A stretch of DNA of 64,000 nt from Amaricoccus sp003258405 (GCF_043226085.1 NZ_CP171225.1:3100001-3164000); one strand, 5' to 3'; positions 49,138 to 58,024 are shown, counted from the first letter of the stretch. Made by a program: numbers and translations. Notes: generated by a model from the letters alone, not told the origin.

Positions 49138-50283
49138 TCAGAGCCCGCCGGCCTCGAAATAGCGCGTCAGGATGCGGCTGTAGATGCCCTTAAGCTGGCC
49201 GATGTGGTCGACCTCGACATGTTCGTCGGTCTGGTGCATCGACTGGCCGACGAGGCCGACCTCGACCACCGGGCAGTGGTTCTTCACGAAGCGGGCGTCG
49301 GAGGTGCCGCCGCTGGTCGACAGCACCGGCGTCACGCCGGTTTCGGCCGCCACCGCGGCGCTGACCAGATCGGTGAAGGGGCCGGGTTCGGTCAGGAAGC
49401 TCACGCCCGAGACCGTGAAGCGGGTGGCGATGCCGATGCCCATTTCCTCGGCCGCGCGGTCGGCTTCCTCCTCGAGCCAGTCCTCGAGGCTCTGGGGCGT
49501 GTGGGCGTCATTGAAGCGGATGTTGAGCGTGGCATGCGCCTCGGCCGGAATGACGTTGCTGGCGCGGTTGCCGACGTCGATCGTGGTGATCGCAAGCGTC
49601 GAGGGATCGAAATGCTCGGTGCCCTTGTCGAGCTCATGCCCTGCAAGGCGGTCGAGCAGGCGCACGAGGCCGGGGATCGGATTGACCGCGCGGTGCGGAT
49701 AGGCCGAGTGGCCCTGCACGCCATAGGCGGTGATATGGGCGGTCATCGAGCCGCGGCGGCCGATCTTGATCATCTCGCCCATGGTGTCCGGGCAGGTCGG
49801 CTCGCCAACAAGGCAGTGATCGACCTTTTCGCCCGACCGCTCCATCCATTCGAGAATGGCCTCGGTGCCGTCGACGCCCTCGCCTTCCTCGTCGCCGGTG
49901 ACCATGATGACGATGCTGCCGGCGGGTGGCGTCTCGGCGATGAAGTCGATGGCGGCGGTGACGAAGGCGGCAACGCCCGATTTCATGTCCGATGCGCCGC
50001 GGCCGTAGAGGAGGCCGTCCTCGATCACCGCGCCGAAGGGGTCGTGCCGCCAGCCGGAGGCCGGGCCGGCCGGAACCACGTCGGTATGGCCGTTGAAGCC
50101 GAGCACGGGGCCGGTCTCGCCCCAGCGGGCGTAGAGATTGGCGATGCCGTTGCGGTCGATGCGCCGGGTGCTGAAGCCGGCTTTCTTCAGGACACCTTCG
50201 AGCAGCTGGAGCGCGCCGCCCTCCTCGGGGGTCACGGACGGGCACCGGATGAGTTCGGCGGTCAGGGCAACCGGATCGGTCAT
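49138..50283 (-). CDS. dapE: Succinyl-diaminopimelate desuccinylase
   Basis: 381 residues from ATG 50283. M20 zinc hydrolase with GFNGHTDVVPAG (His, Asp ligands), MVTGDEEGEGVDGT (catalytic and bridging Glu) and the C-terminal LSTSGGTSDARF with the final ligands in the following VEVGLVGQSMHQ. It releases succinate to give LL-diaminopimelate for lysine and peptidoglycan. Close to the convergent kinase gene (four bases). Confidence 0.94.
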   Translation of the reverse strand: MTDPVALTAELIRCPSVTPEEGGALQLLEGVLKKAGFSTRRIDRNGIANLYARWGETGPVLGFNGHTDVVPAGPASGWRHDPFGAVIEDGLLYGRGASDMKSGVAAFVTAAIDFIAETPPAGSIVIMVTGDEEGEGVDGTEAILEWMERSGEKVDHCLVGEPTCPDTMGEMIKIGRRGSMTAHITAYGVQGHSAYPHRAVNPIPGLVRLLDRLAGHELDKGTEHFDPSTLAITTIDVGNRASNVIPAEAHATLNIRFNDAHTPQSLEDWLEEEADRAAEEMGIGIATRFTVSGVSFLTEPGPFTDLVSAAVAAETGVTPVLSTSGGTSDARFVKNHCPVVEVGLVGQSMHQTDEHVEVDHIGQLKGIYSRILTRYFEAGGL

Positions 50284-50335
50284 GCGTGTCTCCTGAAGCA
50301 ACGGGCGCGGGTGGGAGGACTATAGGGACCGGGCG

Positions 50336-51352
50336 TCAGGTCCGTCGAGGGTGCGTTGCCGAGATCACCTTGAAGCTGCGGGTTTCGTGCAGCCTTTCCC
50401 AGCGGCTGAAGGCGGCGTCGAGCGCGGCCTCGTAGGGAAGCTGGCGGTTCGCGACCATCAGGAAGCGGCCGGAGACCTTCAGGATGCGGGCGGCGGCGGC
50501 GATGAAGGCGATCCCGAGCGCGGGCTCGGCGGCGCGGCCCTGATGGAAGGGCGGGTTGCAGATCACCACATCATAGGGCGAGGTGCCCTTGCCGAGCTTC
50601 GTGACGTCGGCCCAGTGGAAGCGGGCGCGGGGATCGGTGACGTTGCGCTGCGCGGCCTCGAGCGCGATGTACTCGGCCTCGTAGAGGTCGAGCTCGCTCA
50701 CGCCCGGGCAGGCCTTGAGGCAGGCGTCGGCAAGCCAGCCCCATCCGGCGCCGAGATCGGCGACGCGGCCGGTCAGGCCCGGCCCGAAGCTTTCGGCGAG
50801 GAGCTGGCTGCCCGGGTCCGGGGCGTCGGGCGAGAACATGCCCGGCGCGGTAAGGTGGCCGCTGACGGTCGGGGCGGGACAGGCCGCCTCGGCCCAGTCG
50901 CGGAGCTCGGGCGGCAGCTCCTCGGGGCGCTCGAACCAGGCGACGCGGCCATGGGCCTTCACATAGCTCCCGGCCTGCGGGACGGCTTTGGCAATCTGGC
51001 GGGCGAGGCTGTCGACGCCGTCGGTCTTGCCGCCGTTGAGCGCGAGGAGCCCGCCGGGCGGCAGCATCGCGAAGCCACGGGCGACATTGCCGAGCGTCTC
51101 GGCGCGGCTGCGCGTGCAGTTGACGACGACGAGCCCGGCGCTTGCGCGCTCGACGACCGGCAGGACCGGCCGATCCTCGGCGCTCAGGGCGTCATGGAGC
51201 GGGCGGAACCCCTGCTCGCAGAGGAGGCGTTCCGGCGGCATGAGGGAGAGAAAGCGGGATGGCGCGGCCCTGAGGACGACGACGGTTCCATCGTCGGGGA
51301 GGGGCAGGGCGCCTGTTTCCACCGCGAGTGCGAGGCGATCGACATGAGACAT
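50336..51352 (-). CDS. Class I methyltransferase, RsmC-like (16S rRNA guanine-N2)
   Basis: 338 residues. The C-terminal half has the SAM-binding motif VADLGAGWGWLADA near residue 198 and the catalytic NPPFH near 268, as in RsmC and RlmG, which methylate guanine N2 in rRNA. The N-terminal half is the degenerate methyltransferase-like domain of that family. RsmC-type activity on 16S rRNA is the best guess. It lies on the minus strand between clpS and dapE. Confidence 0.85.
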   Translation of the reverse strand: MSHVDRLALAVETGALPLPDDGTVVVLRAAPSRFLSLMPPERLLCEQGFRPLHDALSAEDRPVLPVVERASAGLVVVNCTRSRAETLGNVARGFAMLPPGGLLALNGGKTDGVDSLARQIAKAVPQAGSYVKAHGRVAWFERPEELPPELRDWAEAACPAPTVSGHLTAPGMFSPDAPDPGSQLLAESFGPGLTGRVADLGAGWGWLADACLKACPGVSELDLYEAEYIALEAAQRNVTDPRARFHWADVTKLGKGTSPYDVVICNPPFHQGRAAEPALGIAFIAAAARILKVSGRFLMVANRQLPYEAALDAAFSRWERLHETRSFKVISATHPRRT

Positions 51353-51374
51353 AGGCGGCAGGCGCGGCGACGCG

Positions 51375-51698
51375 CTATTCCCTTTCCATGGTGCACTGGA
51401 GCGGGTGCTGGTTGCGGCGGGCGTAGTCCATCACCTGCGTGACCTTGGTTTCGGCGATCTCGAAGGAGAAGACCCCGACGACCGCAAGCCCCTTGCGGTG
51501 GACCGTGAGCATGATGTCGATCGCCTGGCTGTGATTGATCCCGAAAAAGCGCTCGAGAACATGCACCACGAATTCCATGGGCGTATAATCGTCGTTGAGC
51601 AGCATCACCTTGTAAAGCGGTGGCCGCTGCGTCTTCGGACGTGTCTTGGTGAGCACGCCCGTCTCGCGATTTGGTTTGTCGTTACCAGATTCCGTCAT
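51375..51698 (-). CDS. clpS: ATP-dependent Clp protease adaptor ClpS
   Basis: 107 residues from ATG 51698. The core KVMLLNDDYTPMEFVVHVLERFFGINHSQAIDIMLTVHRKGLAVVGVFSFEIAETKV is the N-end-rule adaptor that brings substrates with destabilising N-terminal residues to ClpAP. The residues around NDDYTPMEFV bind the N-degron. The first 30 residues are a flexible extension. A partner clpA gene is not in the window. Confidence 0.95.
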   Translation of the reverse strand: MTESGNDKPNRETGVLTKTRPKTQRPPLYKVMLLNDDYTPMEFVVHVLERFFGINHSQAIDIMLTVHRKGLAVVGVFSFEIAETKVTQVMDYARRNQHPLQCTMERE

Positions 51699-51863
51699 GC
51701 CATTTTCCACAGGGGCGAAGCTCGTTCCGCACCCCGGCTTACTATATGAAATGATCCTGGCGAGAGAAAGGGGCCGAAGGGCGCAATTGCGCGTGCGCCC
51801 GCCCGTCGGGCGGCGCGAATCGCTCTGTGGCACCGGGGGCCGGGACAATGCTTCGGCCCGGAC

Positions 51864-51893
51864 AAAAAACCCCGGAGACTTTCGTCTCCGGGG
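51864..51893 (-). terminator. Terminator of the phasin gene
   Basis: CCCCGGAGAC (51870-51879) and GTCTCCGGGG (51884-51893) form a perfect ten-bp stem with a four-base loop, followed by six T on the minus strand. Confidence 0.88.
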
Positions 51894-51977
51894 CCATTCG
51901 GTACTCGCGTCCCCACAAACCGCCAGGGAGGAACGGCGCTCGCGGGGGCGTACTGGGTAAAGGTAGAGAAAGACTTC

Positions 51978-52469
51978 TTAGAGCGAGAAGGACTTCACGG
52001 CGTCGGTGGCCGCGCTCACGCGGGCGCCGAGCGGGGCGGTGATGTCCTTGGCAGCCGCGACGTAGATTTCGTTCATCTTGGTCGCCTGGCTCATGAAGCC
52101 TTCAAAGGCGGACTGCGCGAAGGCGGTCTGCTTCTCGAAGAGTTCGGTCATGGTCTTCGCCGAGGCGAGATCCTGAGCGGCGGCAACACCGTCTTCGAAG
52201 GACTTCTTCGAGTAGGCGCTGATTTCGCTGGCAATGCCTTCACCGGCCTTCGCAGCGATTTCGGAGGACTTGACAACCGCGTCCATGTTTTCCTGGCTGA
52301 ACGCCGTCAGATTCTCGAAGCTCTTGGTGAGCTTTTCGAACTGTTCCGACAGGTTCTTCTGCGTGTCGGCAACCAGGGTTTCGACTTTGGCGGTGGCTTC
52401 CTGAACGGCGTCGTTCATCATTTCAATGGGCTCTTTCTTTTCGGCGGACTTGGCGGCCTGAGTGGTCAT
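51978..52469 (-). CDS. Phasin family protein
   Basis: 163 residues, mostly amphipathic helix: EKLTKSFENLTAFSQENMDAVVKSSEIAAKAGEGIASEISAYSKKSFEDGVAAAQDLASAKT is a typical Phasin_2 segment. It coats PHA granules and shields them from cytoplasmic proteins. It is a single gene with its own promoter and a strong terminator, consistent with high expression. A TGC-rich motif shared with phaZ stands just upstream of the -35. The Lys/Ala-rich codon use also looks expression-biased. Confidence 0.93.
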   Translation of the reverse strand: MTTQAAKSAEKKEPIEMMNDAVQEATAKVETLVADTQKNLSEQFEKLTKSFENLTAFSQENMDAVVKSSEIAAKAGEGIASEISAYSKKSFEDGVAAAQDLASAKTMTELFEKQTAFAQSAFEGFMSQATKMNEIYVAAAKDITAPLGARVSAATDAVKSFSL

Positions 52470-52521
52470 TTCGGTCTCTCCAGAGGTCTATGGTTAATGA
52501 GCTCTGTTGGTGACATTCCTT

Positions 52522-52550
52522 CAATTACCGGTTTTGTTGCGCTGCGTCAA
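52522..52550 (-). promoter_or_regulatory. Phasin promoter
   Basis: On the minus strand TTGACG (52550-52545), a 17-base spacer and TAATTG (52527-52522) give a start near 52515, about 45 bases before the ATG at 52469. Confidence 0.55.
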
Positions 52551-52554
52551 CGGT

Positions 52555-52565
52555 TCGTGCTGCAC
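52555..52565. promoter_or_regulatory. TCGTGCTGCAC motif, candidate PhaR operator
   Basis: Identical to the copy before phaZ at 7391-7401. Here it continues as TGCAC and lies directly next to the -35. A PhaR-type repressor is the natural candidate; this is inference. Confidence 0.5.
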
Positions 52566-52752
52566 TGCACAAAATTTTTGGTCCTAATTTATTTGTGCAA
52601 GATTGCCACGCTCGCGCTTCCGGCCGTTGGCCCATTCCGACAAAGGTGTTTGCGACAGCAGGTTAGCGTGTTAGGTTAACCCAAAATAAAGCAATCGTCG
52701 TTAACGGTTGCGATAAATCCGAGGCAAGGCGCCCGTGGCGCCGGAGGCAGTG

Positions 52753-54315
52753 ATGATCCGAACCTTGTCCCGCGGGGTCTTCCTCGCGATCTGCGTCGTG
52801 CTATGGACCGGTGCTGCGCAGGCACAACAGCATGCCGCACTCGTCATGGACGCCCGTACCGGCAAGGTTGTATACTCGCAAAACGCCGATACGCCGGTGC
52901 ATCCGGCGTCGCTCACCAAGATGATGACGCTTTATATTGTCTTCGATCAGGTGCGGCAGGGGCGGCTTTCCCTCGATCAGAAGGTGCGAATCTCCGCCCA
53001 TGCCGCCAGCGAGCCGCCCTCCAAGCTGGGACTGCGCCCGGGCCAGGAGATCGAGCTGCGCTATCTCATCCGTGCAGCGGCGGTGAAGTCGGCCAACGAT
53101 GCGGCGACGGCGCTCGGCGAGACGGTGGCAGGCTCCGAATCGGCCTTCGCCAATCTCATGAACAGCTACGCGGCCGCGATGGGCATGCGGAACACGCAGT
53201 TCAAGAACGCGAACGGCCTGACCAGGACGGGGCACATGTCCACCGCCCGCGACATGGCGCTGCTCGGCCGGCGGATGGTTTACGATTTTCCGCAGTACTA
53301 CAATCTCTTCAGCCGCCGCTCGACCTCGGCCGGCATCAAGACGGTGAACAACACCAACCGCCGCCTGCTCGATGCCTATCCGGGCGCTGACGGCATCAAG
53401 ACAGGCTATACCCGCGCCGCGGGCTTCAACCTCGTCTCCTCGGCCAGGAAAGGCGACAAGCGGGTGATCGTGGCTGTCCTCGGCGGCAAGAGCACGGCTG
53501 CGCGCAATGCCGAGGTGATGCGGCTCATGGATCTCGGCTTCGGCAAGATGCCGCGCTACGCCAAGCTCGATCCGCCGGCGTCGCTGCGGATGCGGACCGT
53601 CGCGGTGGCGAGCGCCGCGCCGAGCGCGGCCGCCTTGGCGGCGCCGAGCGCGCCCGCGAAGGCTCTGGCCGGGTCCACTTCCGGGATTGCGGTGGCACGG
53701 GTTGCCCAGCTCAGCCGGAGCACGCGGCCGATTCCCCGTTCGGTGGGCTGGGCTTCCGGCCCGATCGCGCGCAATTCCGAAAGCATCGCAGCGGCCATCG
53801 CCGAAGTGAATGCAGAGCTTGCCAGCGCGAATGTCTCGAAGAGCCGCGTCGATCTCGGGGGGCTGATCGGCCGCCCGGCCCCGCGGCCGGATGACGGGAC
53901 CACCGAAAGCGCACCCATGGCGGTGGCTTCGGCGGGATCGGCCTCCACCTTTGCCGCTTCGGCAGCGAATGCAGCACCCCGGCCCGCGGCGGTCGCCACG
54001 GAAGTTCCGCCGGCCCGCACGGTGCCGGTGTCGCTGACCACCAGCGAGCCCACCAGCACCGGCGGCCACGAATGGGGCGTCCAGATCGGCGTGCACCGGG
54101 CGAAGGCCGATGCAGAGCGCCAGCTCCTGACCACCGCCCTCAAGGACGTGCCGCAGCTCTCCGGCAGCCTCCGGCGCATCGAATCGTCGAACGTGAGCGG
54201 CGTCACCATCTACCGCGCCCAGTTCGTCGGGCTGAGCCAGGAGAGTGCGGTTTCGGCCTGCCGCGCTCTGCAGCAGCTCGATTCGGATTGTGCTCCGATC
54301 GCACCGGGCACCTGA
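52753..54315 (+). CDS. D-alanyl-D-alanine carboxypeptidase with C-terminal SPOR domain
   Basis: 520 residues from ATG 52753, with GGAGG five bases upstream. The signal peptide ends near AQAQQ. The penicillin-binding active site is complete: SLTK (Ser53, Lys56), SAN (113-115) and KTG (216-218). A long Ala/Ser-rich linker (about 270-430) follows, then a SPOR domain (WGVQIGVHRAKADAERQL...) that binds denuded septal glycan. The enzyme trims peptidoglycan side chains, and the SPOR domain suggests work at the division site. The mipZ division gene is convergent just downstream. Confidence 0.92.
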   Translation: MIRTLSRGVFLAICVVLWTGAAQAQQHAALVMDARTGKVVYSQNADTPVHPASLTKMMTLYIVFDQVRQGRLSLDQKVRISAHAASEPPSKLGLRPGQEIELRYLIRAAAVKSANDAATALGETVAGSESAFANLMNSYAAAMGMRNTQFKNANGLTRTGHMSTARDMALLGRRMVYDFPQYYNLFSRRSTSAGIKTVNNTNRRLLDAYPGADGIKTGYTRAAGFNLVSSARKGDKRVIVAVLGGKSTAARNAEVMRLMDLGFGKMPRYAKLDPPASLRMRTVAVASAAPSAAALAAPSAPAKALAGSTSGIAVARVAQLSRSTRPIPRSVGWASGPIARNSESIAAAIAEVNAELASANVSKSRVDLGGLIGRPAPRPDDGTTESAPMAVASAGSASTFAASAANAAPRPAAVATEVPPARTVPVSLTTSEPTSTGGHEWGVQIGVHRAKADAERQLLTTALKDVPQLSGSLRRIESSNVSGVTIYRAQFVGLSQESAVSACRALQQLDSDCAPIAPGT

Positions 54316-54343
54316 CCGGGACCTTTTCCTCGCGCACCTTCGG

Positions 54344-54378
54344 CGCCGCCCTCCTCGGAGCGCGGCGTCTTTCTTTTG
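54344..54378 (+). terminator. Terminator after the carboxypeptidase gene
   Basis: CGCCGC (54344-54349) pairs with GCGGCG (54362-54367); an inner CTCC/GGAG pair extends it. TCTTTCTTTT follows. Confidence 0.75.
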
Positions 54379-54391
54379 CGGGGGAAGGAAA

Positions 54392-55201
54392 TCAGGCCGC
54401 GACGGAGGCTGCGGGCAGGTCAAGGGCGCGCACGAGGTCGCGTACTTCCTGGCGCGCGGCGATGTTCGACATCGTCATGGCCTGGGGATCGTCACCGCGC
54501 AGATCGAGCAGGGTGAGGCCGGAGAGGAAGAGCTCGCGGAAGATCACCCGCTCCGAGAAGCCCGGCGCGATCCGGAAACCGATGCGGCTCGCCAGTTCAT
54601 CCAGCGCGGCCCCGACGCGGCGCTTGTTGCGTGCGTCGAAGGTCGACATGCGGTTCCGGAGCACTACCCAGTCCATCGGCGCCCGGCCGGCCGTGGCGCG
54701 GTTCTGGCGGGCCTTCCAGACCATCTCGGAATAGAGCGAGGGCCCGAGGATATGGCCGTCCACCGGATCGAGGCGGGCCAGCATGTCGAAATCGACAAGG
54801 CTGTCGTTGAGCGGTGTGACGAGGATATCGGCCGCGGCATGGGCGGCGCGGGAGAGCGAGGTGTGCGATCCCGGACAGTCGATGACGATATACTCGCAAT
54901 CCCGGCTGAGATCGGCGATCGCCTCGAGGAATCGCTCCTGATCCTCGAGCTCGGCATCGAGCCGGCTGTCGAGATCGCTCGCCTCCACTGCGATCCGCCG
55001 CGGCATGGGCAGGGCGAAGCCGTGCCGCCGCATGTAGTCGTCGCGGTTGTCGAGGTAACGGAAGAGGCTGCGCTGGCGGAGGTCGAAATCCAGCGCCCCG
55101 ACGGGATGACCGGCGCGGACGAGCGCGGTGATCACGTGCATGGCGGTGGTCGACTTGCCCGATCCACCCTTCTCGTTTCCCATGACAATGATCTGCGCCA
55201 T
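54392..55201 (-). CDS. mipZ: MipZ, ParA-like division-plane positioning ATPase
   Basis: 269 residues. Deviant Walker A motif KGGSGKST at residues 11-18, with the N-terminus AQIIVMGNEKGGSGKSTTAMHVITALV and the DFDLRQRSLFRYLDNR segment characteristic of MipZ. It forms a gradient from ParB at the poles and inhibits FtsZ assembly, confining the Z ring to midcell; known from Caulobacter and present in Rhodobacterales. The SPOR-domain carboxypeptidase gene converges from the left. Confidence 0.94.
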   Translation of the reverse strand: MAQIIVMGNEKGGSGKSTTAMHVITALVRAGHPVGALDFDLRQRSLFRYLDNRDDYMRRHGFALPMPRRIAVEASDLDSRLDAELEDQERFLEAIADLSRDCEYIVIDCPGSHTSLSRAAHAAADILVTPLNDSLVDFDMLARLDPVDGHILGPSLYSEMVWKARQNRATAGRAPMDWVVLRNRMSTFDARNKRRVGAALDELASRIGFRIAPGFSERVIFRELFLSGLTLLDLRGDDPQAMTMSNIAARQEVRDLVRALDLPAASVAA

Positions 55202-55256
55202 AGATGGGCCCCGTCTTTCCGAGTGTGTGCAGTCCGAACCAGATGGTCAAACCAAA

Positions 55257-55283
55257 TGGAGCGCCCCCAGCGGGAGCGCTCCA
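55257..55283 (-). terminator. Terminator after rpmE
   Basis: TGGAGCGC (55257-55264) pairs with GCGCTCCA (55276-55283) around an inner CCC/GGG pairing. On the minus strand a T-rich TTTGGTTT follows. Confidence 0.65.
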
Positions 55284-55318
55284 CAAAATCTAGACGATTG
55301 GCTTGATTCGCGGAAGGC

Positions 55319-55540
55319 TCAGAAGCCAAGTCCTTCGTATTTCTTCTTGAATTTCGACACGCGGCCGCCGGAGTCGATCAGGCGCTGCGAACCGCCGGTC
55401 CAGGCCGGGTGCGCGCTCGGGTCGATTTCGAGCGCAAGCGTGTCGCCCTCGGCGCCGTAGGTCGAGCGGGTCTGGTAGGTGGTGCCGTCGGTCAGCTTCA
55501 CTTCGATGAAGTGATAGTCCGGATGGATGCCTTTTTTCAT
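55319..55540 (-). CDS. rpmE: 50S ribosomal protein L31
   Basis: 73 residues, beginning MKKGIHPDYHFIEVKLTDGTTY. It has no cysteine, so it is of the zinc-independent L31 type, unlike the CxxC form. It lies 11 bases after rplS in the same direction and ends the ribosomal operon before a terminator. Confidence 0.95.
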   Translation of the reverse strand: MKKGIHPDYHFIEVKLTDGTTYQTRSTYGAEGDTLALEIDPSAHPAWTGGSQRLIDSGGRVSKFKKKYEGLGF

Positions 55541-55551
55541 CGCAGCTCTCC

Positions 55552-55935
55552 TCAGGCCTTTGCTTCGGCTTTGGGCTTGTAGTTGGACTTCTCGACGATG
55601 CGGGCCGATTTGCCGCGGCGCTCGCGCAGGTAGTAGAGCTTGGCGCGGCGGACCTTGCCGCGGCGGACCACGGTGATCGAATCGATGTTCGGCGAGTGGA
55701 GCGGGAACACACGCTCGACGCCTTCGCCGAAGGAAATCTTGCGGACGGTGAAGCTTGCGCCGATGCCCGCGCCGCCGTTGCGGCTGATGCAGACGCCTTC
55801 ATAGGCCTGCACGCGCGAGCGGCTGCCTTCCGTCACCTTGTAGCCGACGCGCACGGTGTCGCCGGCGGAGAAATCGGGAATCTCCTTGGCCAGAGCGGCA
55901 ATCTGCTCGGCCTCGAGTTCAGCGATGAGGTTCAT
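55552..55935 (-). CDS. rplS: 50S ribosomal protein L19
   Basis: 127 residues. The core FSAGDTVRVGYKVTEGSRSRVQAYEGVCISRNGGAGIGASFTVRKISFGEGVERVFPLHSPNIDSITVVRRGKVRRAKLYYLRERRGKSARI is full L19. It overlaps trmD by four bases and belongs to the rpsP-rimM-trmD-rplS group conserved in bacteria. Confidence 0.97.
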   Translation of the reverse strand: MNLIAELEAEQIAALAKEIPDFSAGDTVRVGYKVTEGSRSRVQAYEGVCISRNGGAGIGASFTVRKISFGEGVERVFPLHSPNIDSITVVRRGKVRRAKLYYLRERRGKSARIVEKSNYKPKAEAKA

Positions 55936-56744
55936 CCTCTGTCGTCCTTCTCAAGCTCGCCTTCATCGGCGATGATCTGCGCGTCCGAGAGCTCTGTCTC
56001 TCCTGCCGGGTCCGCATATGCGGCGCGGGGCTGCTGCCCTGCCACATAGGCCCGCCAGAGGTCGGGACGACGTTCCTTGGTCAGCCTTTCCGCCTGGGAG
56101 CGTCGCCAGCTGGCGATCCGTCCGTGATGGCCCGAGAGGAGAACCTCGGGTATCGCGTGACCTTCCCATTCGGTCGGGCGGGTATATTGCGGATGCTCCA
56201 AAAGACCGGACGAAAACGATTCCTCGACCGGCGACTCAGGATTACCCAGAACGCGGGGTATAAGCCGAACGCAGGCATCGATCAAGGCCATCGCGGCGAT
56301 TTCACCCCCCGTCAGGATGAAATCCCCGAGCGAGACCTCGATGACCTGCCGCGCCCGCAGCACGCGCTCGTCAAGTCCTTCGAAACGCCCGCAAAAGAGC
56401 GTGACGCCGGCGCCGTCCGCGAGGCGCCGGGCCAGGGCCTGGTCGAGCCGCGGGCCGCGGGGGGAGAGGTAGATCACCGGCCAGTCGGCCCGCACATGCC
56501 CGCTCTCGGCCGCATCGATGGCGCGGGCCGCGACATCGGCCTTCAGGACCATGCCGGCCCCGCCGCCTGCGGGCGTGTCATCGACGCTGCGGTGCCGGTC
56601 AGTGGCGAAGTCGCGAATCTGGTAGGTCTCGAGTCCCCAGAGCCCATCGGCGAGCGCCCGGCCGGTGAGGGAGGTGCCGAGCGGCCCGGGAAACATCTCG
56701 GGAAAGAGTGTCAGGACGCGGGCGGTCCAGACCGGCTCAGTCAT
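55932..56744 (-). CDS. trmD: tRNA (guanine-N1)-methyltransferase
   Basis: 270 residues from ATG 56744. SPOUT-class motifs: LTLFPEMFPG, RDFATDRHRSVDDTPAGGGAGMVLKAD, YLSPRGPRLDQALARRLA and SLGDFILTGGEIAAMALIDACVRLIPRVLG. It makes m1G37 in tRNAs that read CNN codons and prevents frameshifting. The start lies eight bases inside the rimM end. The C-terminal tail beyond TKERRPDLWRAYVAG is longer than in E. coli and acidic. Confidence 0.96.
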   Translation of the reverse strand: MTEPVWTARVLTLFPEMFPGPLGTSLTGRALADGLWGLETYQIRDFATDRHRSVDDTPAGGGAGMVLKADVAARAIDAAESGHVRADWPVIYLSPRGPRLDQALARRLADGAGVTLFCGRFEGLDERVLRARQVIEVSLGDFILTGGEIAAMALIDACVRLIPRVLGNPESPVEESFSSGLLEHPQYTRPTEWEGHAIPEVLLSGHHGRIASWRRSQAERLTKERRPDLWRAYVAGQQPRAAYADPAGETELSDAQIIADEGELEKDDRG

Positions 56745-57258
56745 CCTCGCCCCCGTCGAGCCCCGGCGGCGGGTCGGCGACAACGCGCCCGCCCGCGAGA
56801 TCGACGGTCGGAACCGCCTCGCGGGTGAAGGGCAGCAGGAGCGGCGGCTGGCCCGGCCGCGCCACCTCCAGAATGTCGCCCGCGCCGTGATCCATCACCG
56901 CCTTGATCCGCCCGATCTCGGCCCCGCCCGCATCCACGACCAGAAGGCCGATCAGATCGGTGTGGTAGAACTCGTCGTCGGGCAGGGAGGGCAGCCGGTC
57001 GCGCGGCGCGTAGAGCCGGGTGCCCTTGAGGGCCTCGGCGGCTTCGCGGTCACCGACGCCGGTCAGACGCGCGGCAAAGGCGCCCGAGAGCGGACGAAGG
57101 AGCGTCACGCCGAAGCTGCGGCCGTCCTCGGTGAGGAGCGGCGCATAATCGGCGATGTCTTCCGGCACCGCGCAGAACGACTTGAGGCGTACAGCACCCT
57201 GTACGCCCCAGGCGCCCGCGAGCGCCCCGAGACAGACGAGATCGGGCCGTCTGGCCAT
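56737..57258 (-). CDS. rimM: Ribosome maturation factor RimM
   Basis: 173 residues. RimM N domain opens with CLGALAGAWGVQGAVRLKSF, and the PRC-barrel domain shows FYHTDLIGLLVVDAGGAEIGRIKAVMDHGAGDILEV. It helps assemble the 30S head with S19. Located between rpsP and trmD as usual. Confidence 0.95.
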   Translation of the reverse strand: MARRPDLVCLGALAGAWGVQGAVRLKSFCAVPEDIADYAPLLTEDGRSFGVTLLRPLSGAFAARLTGVGDREAAEALKGTRLYAPRDRLPSLPDDEFYHTDLIGLLVVDAGGAEIGRIKAVMDHGAGDILEVARPGQPPLLLPFTREAVPTVDLAGGRVVADPPPGLDGGEDD

Positions 57259-57303
57259 GACCGTGCTCCTGCCCGCCGCCGTCGGGGCGGCGCTTGCCGT
57301 GCC

Positions 57304-57678
57304 TTATTCGGCAGCGGCGTCCTCGGTCGCTGCGGCCGCAGCGGCGGCTTTCTCGGCACGTTCCTTCGCGCGGGCCTGCGCGGCCTTGCCCGGCTCGCCC
57401 TGCTTGGGGTTGCTGCGGGTCTTCGCGGTGGTGACGCCGGCGGCTTCGAGGAAGCGGCTCACGCGGTCGGTGGCCTGCGCGCCCTGGCCGAGCCAGTACT
57501 GCACACGCTCGAGGTCCATCTGGACGCGCTTCTCGTCGCCCTTCGGCAGCAGCGGGTTGTAGGTGCCGAGCTTCTCGATGAAGCGGCCATCACGCGCCAT
57601 GCGGCTGTCGGCGGCGACGATGGAGTAATGGGGGCGTTTCTTGGACCCGCCGCGGGCGAGCCGGATCTTCATTGCCAT
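57304..57678 (-). CDS. rpsP: 30S ribosomal protein S16
   Basis: 124 residues. The conserved body MKIRLARGGSKKRPHYSIVAADSRMARDGRFIEKLGTYNPLL covers about 80 residues; an Ala/Glu/Lys-rich tail of 40 residues follows, longer than the E. coli protein but common in alphaproteobacteria. First gene of the rpsP-rimM-trmD-rplS group. Confidence 0.96.
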   Translation of the reverse strand: MAMKIRLARGGSKKRPHYSIVAADSRMARDGRFIEKLGTYNPLLPKGDEKRVQMDLERVQYWLGQGAQATDRVSRFLEAAGVTTAKTRSNPKQGEPGKAAQARAKERAEKAAAAAAATEDAAAE

Positions 57679-57694
57679 GGGTCTTGTCTCCTGT

Positions 57695-58024
57695 TCATGG
57701 ACGGGGGCCGGGCTTCTGCCCGTTTTCGAGATGTCTCTCGTGATGCCTGATCACTTCGGAAATGATGAAGTTCAGGAATTTCTTGGCGAATTCGGGGTCG
57801 AGATCGGCTTCGTGCGCGAGCCGTTCGAGCCGTTCGATCTGCACCGACTCGCGTGCGGGGTCGGAGGGCGGCAGCTCGTGCTGCGCCTTGAGGCGTCCGA
57901 CCGCCTGCGTGTGCTTGAAACGCTCGGCGAGCGTGAAGACGAGAATCGCATCGAGCCGGTCGATCGATTCCCGGTGCCCCTTCAGCAGATCGGCGGCGCG
58001 GCGGATGGTCTCGGCATCGGTCAT
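57695..58024 (-). CDS. Chorismate mutase (AroQ-class)
   Basis: 109 residues from ATG 58024. All-helical AroQ fold with RESIDRLDAILVFTLAERFKHTQAVGRLKAQHELPPSDPARES near residues 18-60, matching the active-site Arg and Lys pattern. It converts chorismate to prephenate for phenylalanine and tyrosine. It is 16 bases before rpsP and its start overlaps a 28-codon ORF that links it to ffh. Confidence 0.9.
   Translation of the reverse strand: MTDAETIRRAADLLKGHRESIDRLDAILVFTLAERFKHTQAVGRLKAQHELPPSDPARESVQIERLERLAHEADLDPEFAKKFLNFIISEVIRHHERHLENGQKPGPRP

Noticed and set aside
52672..52712. CtrA-like TTAA half-sites before the carboxypeptidase gene
   Set aside because: GTTAACC- and TTAACGG-like bases occur, but no full TTAA-N7-TTAA site is present, so CtrA control is not supported.
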